Of a stretch of DNA of 64,000 nt, positions 10,322 through 18,114 are shown piece by piece. The position numbers and the translations under genes were made by a program. The stretch covers positions 2,630,945-2,694,944 of the forward strand of contig NZ_CP035730.1 of assembly GCF_012222305.1 (NCBI RefSeq), given 5' to 3'. The notes below the pieces were generated by a model, which worked only from the letters and a program-made list of their open reading frames with translations, made no database searches and was not told where the DNA came from. Origin of the DNA: Sulfolobus sp. S-194 (lineage in GTDB: Archaea > Thermoproteota > Thermoprotei_A > Sulfolobales > Sulfolobaceae). The number at the start of each line of letters is the position of its first letter. The stretch's first letter is position 1.

Positions 10322-11465
10322 TTCTTGGTAATATAGTGTCTTTATATCTTTCTAGTCTCTCTCTATATGGTAATAGATCTTTTATCATGTTCTTTAACTC
10401 GTCTTTTAGATTCTTCTTTGGGTAAAATCCAAGTGATGGTAATACTTTTCTTTCTGGGTTATAATAATGTTCTTCAGCCTCTACTCTGGGGTTAGGTAGG
10501 GGTCCTATTTCTACTTTTAGCCCAAGCTCTTCACCAGCATTTTTCACCATTTCAGCAATTTTTCTTACATTATAAATCTCTGCAAATTGATTAGCTACTC
10601 TATATTCACCTTGATTTGGTGGATGCTCTAAGAGAAGTGTTAAAGCCTCCATACTATCTTCTAGAGATATAAAGCCTCTAGTTTGTCCACCTCTTCCATA
10701 TACTGTTAAAGGAATTCCTAAAATTGCTTGTACACAAAATCTATTTACTACTGTTCCCCAAGTTTCATCAAAATCGAATCTTGTCCTTAAACTTTCATCA
10801 ACAATCTCCTCAGTTCTAGTTCCATATACTGGACCTTGCATTATATCTGTTATTGTTAATCCCCAAAGTTCATGGAAGTAAAGTAAGAAATCAGTATCAT
10901 GTACTTTAGTCCAATGATATACAGAACCAGCTTTTCTAGGAACTATTATCTTATCTTTTTTACCGTTAACTATTGCTTCAACATAAATGCTTTCTGGTAT
11001 ATCAAAGTTAGGTGTCCCATACTCACCCATAGTACCCATCTTTAGTATATGAATTGTAGGGTCTATTTGCTTAACAGCGTAAATTACGTTAAGGGTACTC
11101 ACTTCATTATTAACAACTGTATAGACTGCATGATCCCTATCTTTCATAGAATAGGGAGCAGATCTCTGTTCAGCAAAGTGCACTATTGCATCCGGCTTAT
11201 GTTTTTTCATAATGTCAATTAAAAAATTGTAATCAGTAACATCTCCTATATAAAAAGTAATGTCGACATCTAAATGTCTTTTTGCTTCCCTTACTCTATC
11301 TTGTGGTCTAGGTAATGGAAATGCGGAATCTGATCCTACCTCCTCTGAAAATCTTCTTGTAGAAAGATTGTCTATTCCAATTACTTCATGACCCCTTTTA
11401 GCTAAGCGTAACGCTAATGGCCATCCAAGATAACCATCGATACCTAATATTAAAATTCTCATCAT
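10305..11465 (-). CDS. agl3: UDP-sulfoquinovose synthase Agl3
   Basis: It converts UDP-glucose and sulfite to UDP-sulfoquinovose using bound NAD+. In Sulfolobus the product supplies the acidic sulfosugar of the surface N-glycan. It is an SDR-fold protein: the GxxGxxG motif GIDGYLG is at residues 8-14, the catalytic YHWTK pair follows about 200 residues later, and the segment MGTMGEYG carries the conserved Thr. The DSAFPLPRPQDR stretch is typical of SQD1/Agl3. Size (386) is normal. A 34-bp gap separates it from the divergent hexokinase gene. Confidence 0.88.
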   Translation of the reverse strand: MMRILILGIDGYLGWPLALRLAKRGHEVIGIDNLSTRRFSEEVGSDSAFPLPRPQDRVREAKRHLDVDITFYIGDVTDYNFLIDIMKKHKPDAIVHFAEQRSAPYSMKDRDHAVYTVVNNEVSTLNVIYAVKQIDPTIHILKMGTMGEYGTPNFDIPESIYVEAIVNGKKDKIIVPRKAGSVYHWTKVHDTDFLLYFHELWGLTITDIMQGPVYGTRTEEIVDESLRTRFDFDETWGTVVNRFCVQAILGIPLTVYGRGGQTRGFISLEDSMEALTLLLEHPPNQGEYRVANQFAEIYNVRKIAEMVKNAGEELGLKVEIGPLPNPRVEAEEHYYNPERKVLPSLGFYPKKNLKDELKNMIKDLLPYRERLERYKDTILPRTKWRK

Positions 11466-11499
11466 AATCTTTAATAATTATTAAGTAAAAAGTTTTTTC
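11466..11499. promoter_or_regulatory. Compact divergent promoter between agl3 and hexokinase
   Basis: Only 34 bp separate the two divergent start codons (agl3 at 11465, hexokinase GTG at 11500). The gap is almost all A/T, with ttaataattatt at 11471-11482. At the spacing expected for leaderless genes, the two TATA elements must lie in or next to this gap, so the two promoters probably compete or are co-regulated. Confidence 0.45.
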
Positions 11500-12399
11500 G
11501 TGATGATTATAGTTGGTGTTGATGCAGGAGGGACTAAAACCAAAGCAGTAGCGTATGATTGTGAGGGTAATTTTATAGGAGAAGGTTCTTCTGGACCTGG
11601 TAATTATCATAATGTAGGGCTTACAAGGGCTATTGAGAATATAAAAGAAGCTGTTAAAGTAGCTGCAAAAGGCGAAGCTGATGTCGTGGGTATGGGTGTG
11701 GCTGGTCTTGATTCTAAATTCGATTGGGAAAATTTTACACCATTGGCTTCATTAATAGCCCCTAGAGTAATTATTCAACATGACGGTGTTATTGCACTGT
11801 TCGCAGAGACCTTAGGAGAGCCAGGAGTAGTAGTAATTGCTGGTACTGGAAGTGTTGTAGAAGGATATAACGGAAAGGAATTTCTAAGAGTTGGTGGTAG
11901 GGGTTGGTTATTATCAGATGATGGTTCTGCTTACTGGGTTGGAAGAAAGGCTTTAAGAAAAGTTTTAAAAATGATGGATGGCATAGAAAATAAGACCATA
12001 CTATACAATAAAGTTCTTGAAATGATAAATGTTAAAGATTTAGATGAGCTTGTTATGTGGTCCTATACTAGTAGTTGTCAAATAGATTTGATAGCTTCTA
12101 TTGCTAAAGCTGTAGATGAGGCAGCTAATGAAGGCGATACAGGTGCAATAGACATATTAAAACAAGGTGCAGAATTATTAGCCAGTCAGGCGGTATACCT
12201 TACTAAAAAGATTGGTGTCGATAAAGTTTATTTGAAAGGAGGGATGTTCAGATCTAATATCTATTATAAATTTTTCACATCATACCTAGAAAAAGAAGGA
12301 ATAAAGAGTGATTTAGGAAAGAGATCACCAGAAATAGGTGCTGTAATTTTAGCTTATAAGGAAGTAGGGTGTGATATTAAAAAGTTAATTAACGACTAA
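11500..12399 (+). CDS. ATP-dependent hexokinase, BadF/BcrA-type ASKHA fold
   Basis: It phosphorylates hexoses with ATP. The ASKHA phosphate-1 motif GVDAGGTKTKA is at the N-terminus, a phosphate-2-like IAGTGSVVEG at about residue 112-121, and an adenosine-side LKGGMFRS near 248. From memory the sequence is nearly identical to the structurally studied broad-specificity hexokinase of Sulfurisphaera tokodaii, which also has 299 residues and begins with two Met. GTG at 11500 gives that form; ATG at 11503 is possible. It is transcribed divergently from agl3 and overlaps ggt at the 3' end by 15 bp. Confidence 0.87.
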   Translation: MMIIVGVDAGGTKTKAVAYDCEGNFIGEGSSGPGNYHNVGLTRAIENIKEAVKVAAKGEADVVGMGVAGLDSKFDWENFTPLASLIAPRVIIQHDGVIALFAETLGEPGVVVIAGTGSVVEGYNGKEFLRVGGRGWLLSDDGSAYWVGRKALRKVLKMMDGIENKTILYNKVLEMINVKDLDELVMWSYTSSCQIDLIASIAKAVDEAANEGDTGAIDILKQGAELLASQAVYLTKKIGVDKVYLKGGMFRSNIYYKFFTSYLEKEGIKSDLGKRSPEIGAVILAYKEVGCDIKKLIND

Positions 12400-13821
12400 A
12401 GCAATTCCTTCACCTCTAGGATCAGCTACAGCAATATTAATTTTTTTATTACTTTTTAATGCTTGGACAACTCCTACTTCTGGAGAATAGTAATCAAGCT
12501 GTTCATGTTTTGTTTTTAATCTCTTCTCAGCTACTATTCTGCTTCCTAGAAACATAAACCTTGGAGCGTCTACTGCTTCATCAATTTCCAACCCATAATC
12601 AGCATAATATTCAAAAACTTGTGAATGAATCTGTGGCCTTAAATCGCCCCCAGCACATCCTATTATCAAATTCTCATCCTCCTTTTCAGCCATAAGAATA
12701 GAAAGAGTATGTAGAGGTCTCTTCCTAGGTTCTGGTTTATTATTTCCTTCAGAAAATCCGAACCCTCTATTATTAAATGGAATATTCTTAACAACTATTC
12801 CAGATCCGAATGCAAAGAATAAACTTTGGATAAATCCTACTTCATTCTCTCCGTCAGAAACCACGAAGAAAGTTGTATCTTGTGTATTCATTTTTTCTAT
12901 CATTACTCTGAATTCTTTCATTCTATTCCTAAGATATTTTTCATCTAGTAAATCAACATCTAATGGGTAAAACCTTGGATCTGCTATATAGTTATTTCTG
13001 TCATTATACACTATACCATATATCTTAATATGTTCGTTTATTCTTTTCTCGTCATCATAAGGTAGCTTATTAACATTGCTTAATTCTGCTAATTTAAGCG
13101 CTTGGAGTGTTGAGATCCCTTGAGTATTTGGAGGCAGTTCGTATAATGTGTAATCTTTATAGGTTGTTTTTAAGGGTTTTACTTCTTCTCCTTTAAAGTT
13201 AGCAAAATCTGAAAAATCTACATTAACACCTTCTTTCCTTAATCCAGAAACGATTTCTTCAGTAATTTTTCCCTCGTAAAACTCTCTGGGATCTTTAGCA
13301 ATAATCTTTAAAACTTCTCCTATCTCATTTAATTTAAGTTTATCACCAACGTTAAGATTACCATAAGTTTTAATCCAACTTTCCGGCATACCTGAGGAAT
13401 TTTTTATAGCTTTGTAAAGGGATTTACTCACATAAAATCCATTAGTAGCTAAGCTTATTGCTGGTTTTAATAACTCAAATGTAGTCATACTAGTGTATCT
13501 TTCAATTAAAAAATTCCAGAGATCCACCAATCCTGGTACAACTACTGTAGATGGGTGTCTGGGTGAAGGTATTTTCTCTACATTTAAGCCCTTAGGAGCC
13601 CATCCTGATCCATTATAGGCTATTATTCCTTCTGGAGTCTTTGCTAATAAAAAACCGTCACCACCTAATCCGCTTGTATATGGTAAAACTACTGATAAGG
13701 TTGCGCTTATAGCTATAGCAGCATCAAAAGCATTTCCGCCGTTTTCTAAAACTTTTGCACCTACATAACTTGCTACATAATTTTGTGTAGCGACAACTTT
13801 CTTTCCATAAGCTACTTTCAT
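12385..13821 (-). CDS. ggt: Gamma-glutamyltransferase family protein
   Basis: It is an Ntn-hydrolase of the gamma-glutamyltranspeptidase family, made as a proenzyme that cuts itself before a Thr. The expected features are present: ENGGNAFDAAIA (23-37), TSGLGGDGF (49-57), PPNTQGIS and a C-terminal GGDLRPQ. The probable nucleophile is Thr316 in QDTTFF. The usual TTH is here TTF, and the protein (478) is shorter than bacterial enzymes (about 550-580). No signal peptide is visible, so the protein is probably cytoplasmic. Substrate is uncertain, as Sulfolobales are not known for glutathione. Confidence 0.85.
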   Translation of the reverse strand: MKVAYGKKVVATQNYVASYVGAKVLENGGNAFDAAIAISATLSVVLPYTSGLGGDGFLLAKTPEGIIAYNGSGWAPKGLNVEKIPSPRHPSTVVVPGLVDLWNFLIERYTSMTTFELLKPAISLATNGFYVSKSLYKAIKNSSGMPESWIKTYGNLNVGDKLKLNEIGEVLKIIAKDPREFYEGKITEEIVSGLRKEGVNVDFSDFANFKGEEVKPLKTTYKDYTLYELPPNTQGISTLQALKLAELSNVNKLPYDDEKRINEHIKIYGIVYNDRNNYIADPRFYPLDVDLLDEKYLRNRMKEFRVMIEKMNTQDTTFFVVSDGENEVGFIQSLFFAFGSGIVVKNIPFNNRGFGFSEGNNKPEPRKRPLHTLSILMAEKEDENLIIGCAGGDLRPQIHSQVFEYYADYGLEIDEAVDAPRFMFLGSRIVAEKRLKTKHEQLDYYSPEVGVVQALKSNKKINIAVADPRGEGIALVVN

Positions 13822-13863
13822 CAGTATAACTTTTTTAATGAAATAAATAAATCATCATGTATA

Positions 13864-14223
13864 ATGAAAATACCAGACTATGTAAAATCACAGCTGAAGG
13901 AAGGAACTTGCATAGTATGTTGTGATGAGTATGTGGTATGCATGAGCGAGGATTTACCAAAGAGGACAGATGTTAATATAGATTTTGAAATCGATAGAGA
14001 GGAAGGAGAAGTTGTGTTAAGGAATATAATTTATGATGACCCGTCAAACCCATTGTATTTAGAGTATTTCGTAAGCAAAAAATTCGTACAGAGTATCTCT
14101 GAAAAAGGCGAGATAGAAGTGTATTTTGTTGATGCAAATTTTAATCAAAAGATGAAAATGAATATAAAAATTGATAAAGATGATATTAGGCTATTAAAGA
14201 GGGAGCTAGGAATTGGAAGTTAA
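13864..14223 (+). CDS. Small conserved-looking protein with N-terminal Cys cluster
   Basis: The start at ATG 13864 gives 119 residues; upstream in-frame codons overlap the ggt promoter region. Cys at about 16, 19, 20 and 27 (in TCIVCCDEYVVC) could bind a metal, and the rest is predicted strands with many acidic residues. It overlaps mazG by 11 bp and lies in a probable three-gene operon with mazG and tmcA. The function is not recognised. Confidence 0.65.
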   Translation: MKIPDYVKSQLKEGTCIVCCDEYVVCMSEDLPKRTDVNIDFEIDREEGEVVLRNIIYDDPSNPLYLEYFVSKKFVQSISEKGEIEVYFVDANFNQKMKMNIKIDKDDIRLLKRELGIGS

Positions 14224-14458
14224 GTATTTACAAGAAAAATTAAAAGAAATGTATTTTAAGAAAGATTCAGAAAGAGGACTATATGCAACATTTACATGGT
14301 TAGTTGAAGAAGTTGGAGAATTAGCTGAAGCTTTGCTTTCTAATAATAAGGATTCTATCGAAGAGGAGTTAGCTGATGTAATAGCCTGGACTTTTTCAAT
14401 AGCAAATCTTACCAACATCGATGTAGAAGAAGCTTTAAGGAAGAAATACAAACTATGA
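14213..14458 (+). CDS. MazG-type nucleotide pyrophosphohydrolase
   Basis: This 81-residue all-alpha protein has the MazG metal-binding pattern: EEVGELAEA followed 15-20 residues later by EEELADVIAW (ExxE ... ExxD). MazG enzymes hydrolyse non-canonical or excess NTPs to NMP and pyrophosphate. The TTG start at 14213 lies inside the previous gene (11-bp overlap), and no ATG is available before the motif. Three bases separate it from tmcA, so translation is probably coupled. Confidence 0.82.
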   Translation: MEVKYLQEKLKEMYFKKDSERGLYATFTWLVEEVGELAEALLSNNKDSIEEELADVIAWTFSIANLTNIDVEEALRKKYKL

Positions 14459-14461
14459 GTA

Positions 14462-16765
14462 ATGGACAAACAAGAATTCCTTAAACTTCTTGAAAATAGT
14501 ATCATTGATGGCATTAAAAAATACTATAGAAATTTAATCTTTATTCAAGATAAGGATTATCTGAATCACGTAAAAGAAATTTTGCAACTTTACCTCAAAA
14601 TTAATTTAAAACCATCCATTGCTTATGCATTCCATCCATGGGTTAAAGGAGCAAAAGATAGACTTAATGAAATTCGTAGTATAGTTGATATTTTAGATAT
14701 AGATTATTCGTCATCAGATAGATATTTAGGATCAACTTTCGATGTTATAATTCTAGATCTGGTTGATAATTTTGAGCCAAATTATGTAGGGAGATTAATT
14801 GATTTAGTAAGAGGTGGAGGAATAGGTATATTATACACTGATAATTTAATAGAACATAAATTATTTAGAAATTCTATAATTAAGAACGGAAATATACGAG
14901 ATATATATGAGAAAAGGTTTTTAAGAAAACTAAATGAACATCAAGGAATTTTTATGATTATTAATTCTGATTATATAGCAAAACCATTTATTGGAGAGGT
15001 TAAAGAAAAACCCTCACCTCAAATTCCTAAGAAACTCTCCATGCCTTTAGAATTACATAAACTTTGTATGAGTAAAGATCAGAATAGGGTTCTTGAAAGT
15101 TTTAATACTGTTAGGGGAGGAGGAAAGAAAGTTTTTGTAATAACATCAGCTAGAGGTAGAGGAAAGAGTGCAGTAACAGGTTTAGGTTTGGCAGGATTAA
15201 TTTCGAAAATAGAGAAAAGGAGGAAATTTAAAGTAGTTGTTACTGCTCCATCATCAACTAGTATTTCTCAACTAATGATTTTTCTTAAAAAAGGATTAGA
15301 TGCATTATCAATTCCCTATAAGACTAAAGACTCAATATATGGTTATCCACTATCCGTAGAAGGTTCAAATTTCAAAGTTTATTATGAAATTCCAGAGGCA
15401 ACGTTAGAAGATGAAGGAGATCTTCTAGTCGTTGATGAAGCTGCAGCTATAGGTATTGGATACATAGATTCAGCAATTAAAACGTGGAAAAAAGTAGTAT
15501 TAGTTACTACAGTACATGGGTACGAAGGTTCTGGTAAAGCATTTCTTAGATACTTAAAAAGAATTCTTAATACTAGAAAAGTTTCTGTAGTTTGGCAAGA
15601 ACTTATTAAACCACTTAGATATGTGGAAGGAGATCCAGTAGAAAAATGGTTATATGATACACTTCTTCTTGATGCAGAACCTGATGAACCTCCACAAAAT
15701 GTAAGCCACGTAATATACGAATCAGCAAATGTTGAAGAAATCTTTAACGATGATCATAAATTAAGGCAAATATACGGTATACTTGTCACTGCGCATTATA
15801 GGAATAATCCTAACGATCTAATGATAATGGCTGACGGAGTTCATCATAAAATTAAGACTTTGAGTACATTGGACGGTAAATATATTGGTGTAGTACAGAT
15901 AGCTGAAGAAGGTGGCTTGCCAGATAGTCTTATTGATTTAGCATTAAAAGGTGGCACTTTTGATGGGGATCTAATACCGGATAGATTAATAAAACACGTA
16001 AGGCTTAGAGACTTCGGTAAAATGAAGGGATGGAGAATAGTACGAATAGCTGTAGTTCAAGAACTCCAGGATAAGGGTCTAGGTAGTACAATGTTGAATA
16101 TGGTAGAGGAGAGTGCTAAGGAAGAAGGTGTGGATTGGGTTGGCTCAGCATTTATGGGAGATGCGAGAGTATTGAACTTTTGGATAAAAAATGGCTATGT
16201 CCCAGTTCATGTGTCTCCTAAGAAAAATGAGAAGCTTGGTGATTATCCAGTTATAGTAATAAAACCAATTAGTGAGATTGCTGTAAAAGCTACTTTTATT
16301 GCTTCTATGATATTAAAAGATAAGATACTTAATACATTACATGATATATACTTTAGCATGGATCCAGAAATTGCTAGAATAATACTAAATGGTATAAAAG
16401 TGCATAAAGAGATTAATGTAAACAAGATTTATGTAGATAAGGTTCTTGCTTTTGTTCAAGGTGTTAGCCCCTATGAATCTTCAGCGGATGGAATACATAT
16501 GATTACTTTAAAGTACTTTTGGGATGCAAAAAGAAATTGGTCATTAACGCCAGAGCAAGAAATCATATTGATAGCAAAAGTTTTACAAGGGAGACCATGG
16601 AGATTTACTTCTTCTAGTTTAAACTCTAATAGGACTACTATAAATGAATTATTATATGAAGCTGTAGCTGAACTTCTTTATAGGTACTATAATTTAACGC
16701 CAGATTCAAAAGGAGGATTAGAGATAAAAAATTTAGATGATGAGTTTCACACAAATGAGCTGTGA
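14462..16765 (+). CDS. tmcA: tRNA(Met) cytidine acetyltransferase TmcA
   Basis: It makes N4-acetylcytidine in RNA, using acetyl-CoA and an ATP-driven helicase-like module. Domain order is typical: an N-terminal DUF1726-like domain (1-170), an RNA helicase-like domain with Walker A SARGRGKSA (about 228-236) and Walker B VVDEAAAIG (about 322-330), a GNAT domain (about 430-620, with VVQELQDKGLGSTML binding acetyl-CoA), and a C-terminal tRNA-binding tail. Length of 767 is in range. In thermophilic archaea such enzymes acetylate many RNA sites. It is the last gene of a small operon with mazG. Confidence 0.9.
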   Translation: MDKQEFLKLLENSIIDGIKKYYRNLIFIQDKDYLNHVKEILQLYLKINLKPSIAYAFHPWVKGAKDRLNEIRSIVDILDIDYSSSDRYLGSTFDVIILDLVDNFEPNYVGRLIDLVRGGGIGILYTDNLIEHKLFRNSIIKNGNIRDIYEKRFLRKLNEHQGIFMIINSDYIAKPFIGEVKEKPSPQIPKKLSMPLELHKLCMSKDQNRVLESFNTVRGGGKKVFVITSARGRGKSAVTGLGLAGLISKIEKRRKFKVVVTAPSSTSISQLMIFLKKGLDALSIPYKTKDSIYGYPLSVEGSNFKVYYEIPEATLEDEGDLLVVDEAAAIGIGYIDSAIKTWKKVVLVTTVHGYEGSGKAFLRYLKRILNTRKVSVVWQELIKPLRYVEGDPVEKWLYDTLLLDAEPDEPPQNVSHVIYESANVEEIFNDDHKLRQIYGILVTAHYRNNPNDLMIMADGVHHKIKTLSTLDGKYIGVVQIAEEGGLPDSLIDLALKGGTFDGDLIPDRLIKHVRLRDFGKMKGWRIVRIAVVQELQDKGLGSTMLNMVEESAKEEGVDWVGSAFMGDARVLNFWIKNGYVPVHVSPKKNEKLGDYPVIVIKPISEIAVKATFIASMILKDKILNTLHDIYFSMDPEIARIILNGIKVHKEINVNKIYVDKVLAFVQGVSPYESSADGIHMITLKYFWDAKRNWSLTPEQEIILIAKVLQGRPWRFTSSSLNSNRTTINELLYEAVAELLYRYYNLTPDSKGGLEIKNLDDEFHTNEL

Positions 16766-16776
16766 TTTCATGCACC

Positions 16777-17538
16777 TCAGCTGAAAAATATTAGTGATAC
16801 TACTACAGCAAGAGAAAATAATTGATGTAAACCTATTACAGCCCCAGGCTTAGTAGGGTTTTTGTTTATTTGATAATAAGTCCATAATCCTACTGCACTT
16901 TCTATAAGTGCAAATATTAATGGTATCCAGTATCTTAGAATAATTAATGCTATGAAAAATATAGCAGCTACTATACCGTGAATAACCCATGCCCATTGAA
17001 GTCTATTCTTAGGCTTTCTAACATCACCAATACTTAACTTCATTCTTCTAGTTCCAGTTACTACACCTCCCATAAATATTACGAAATAAAGAAAATGAGG
17101 GGGAGTTATCGCGTTTATAAGAAACCCAATATATTTTGAGGGGGAGATATAATCAGTTGCTAAAATAAGATAAGTAATGAATGTTGTATAAGCTGCTATA
17201 TCATGCAAGCCTTGGAATACTGAAGGTAATTTTCCAGCTAGTACGTATAGTGTAGCCATCCCTAAAAGAGCGGTAGCTACAATACTAATGAAACCAATAA
17301 TAGTTATTGTGTTAAAATCTATAACGAGAAGTATTAAGGAAAATACTCCTACTAATGTAGCTACAATTCTATGTATAGCCTCTGGGTCTCCTTTTCCAGC
17401 TAGTTCTACTATATTATTAGTATAGGGCCAATTAGTTCCTAGCGATAAACCATATCCATAACCTTCTACAATACCCCCAAGTACTATTGCTGAACCAGCT
17501 AAGACAGTCGTTATGTATCCTAAAATTTCATTTATCAT
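16777..17538 (-). CDS. Heme A synthase-like membrane protein (CtaA/COX15)
   Basis: The protein has about seven or eight hydrophobic segments and four His spaced like the heme ligands of CtaA: His56 in EAIHR, His112 in GLHD, His187 in WVIHG and His228 in GLHQ. CtaA oxidises heme O to heme A, needed for aa3-type oxidases; Sulfolobales use heme A derivatives. It has no Cys, so the extracellular Cys pair of bacterial CtaA is absent. The gene is convergent with tmcA and far from the oxidase genes at 53-55 kb. Confidence 0.55.
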   Translation of the reverse strand: MINEILGYITTVLAGSAIVLGGIVEGYGYGLSLGTNWPYTNNIVELAGKGDPEAIHRIVATLVGVFSLILLVIDFNTITIIGFISIVATALLGMATLYVLAGKLPSVFQGLHDIAAYTTFITYLILATDYISPSKYIGFLINAITPPHFLYFVIFMGGVVTGTRRMKLSIGDVRKPKNRLQWAWVIHGIVAAIFFIALIILRYWIPLIFALIESAVGLWTYYQINKNPTKPGAVIGLHQLFSLAVVVSLIFFS

Positions 17539-17590
17539 AAATTAACATTAAAGATAACTCTAATAAAGCTTAATTAGTTATTTTTAGTTG

Positions 17591-17917
17591 ATGAATGAAG
17601 AGGTAGTTTCAATACTTTGGAAGGTAATAGATAACGATATACCATTAGTAAATGATGATATGCACACTTTTCTAATAAAAGACGGTGAAATTAGTGAAGA
17701 AGATCTAAAAATATGGAGTGATGCAGTTAAGAAAATAAAGGAAGCCTATAAAAAATTAATTTTTAATGAGAATGAAGCCAAATCACTTTTAAATTCTTCT
17801 TTAGAACTTTTAAATTCCATAAAACCTAAGAAACCCTTTCCTCCAGAAGTAAGAATAAGATTCGAAGAACTGAAAACTTCAGTTGCAAAATGTATAGAGC
17901 TTATGAGTAAGGCTTAG
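17591..17917 (+). CDS. Small helical protein of unknown function
   Basis: A charged, apparently all-helical protein of 108 residues with a possible amphipathic hairpin (about 45-100) and one Cys near the end. ATG at 17591 is preferred over the TTG immediately before it. It stands alone between the divergent CtaA-like gene and the repeat-bearing leader of the permease gene. No family was recognised. Confidence 0.6.
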   Translation: MNEEVVSILWKVIDNDIPLVNDDMHTFLIKDGEISEEDLKIWSDAVKKIKEAYKKLIFNENEAKSLLNSSLELLNSIKPKKPFPPEVRIRFEELKTSVAKCIELMSKA

Positions 17918-17992
17918 TTTATATGAGGATTTAAATATTTTTATTTATTATCGATCAATTTTTCCTCACGTATTTTTGAATAATTTCTTTTT

Positions 17993-18110
17993 TCCCTATA
18001 AGCTCATTTAATATTTTTTAACGGATTCTCCCTATAAGCTTTGCTGAAAGACCCGTGGATAAGTAAGGATAATTTTAAAAATATTTAGGACAGAAAAGCT
18101 TATAGGGAGA
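17993..18110. repeat. Three copies of a 12-bp operator-like motif before the permease
   Basis: The sequence tccctataagct occurs directly at 17993-18004 and 18029-18040, and inverted at 18097-18108. The second and third extend to a perfect 15-bp inverted pair (18027-18041 and 18096-18110). The third copy lies between the TATA-like box (about 18073-18087) and the ATG at 18115, over the expected transcription start. A repressor bound there would block initiation. A short mobile element with terminal inverted repeats is the alternative, but the outlying third copy argues for an operator. Confidence 0.6.
18073..18087 (+). promoter_or_regulatory. TATA-like promoter of the amino-acid permease
   Basis: ttttaaaaatattta is centred about 35 bp before the ATG at 18115, so transcription should begin at about 18103-18109 and leave a very short leader. 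The predicted start falls inside the third operator-like repeat. Confidence 0.45.
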
Positions 18111-18114
18111 TTAT

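Noticed and set aside
17993-18110. CRISPR-like repeats
   Set aside because: Only three copies, one inverted, 12 bp long, unequal spacing, and a promoter position.
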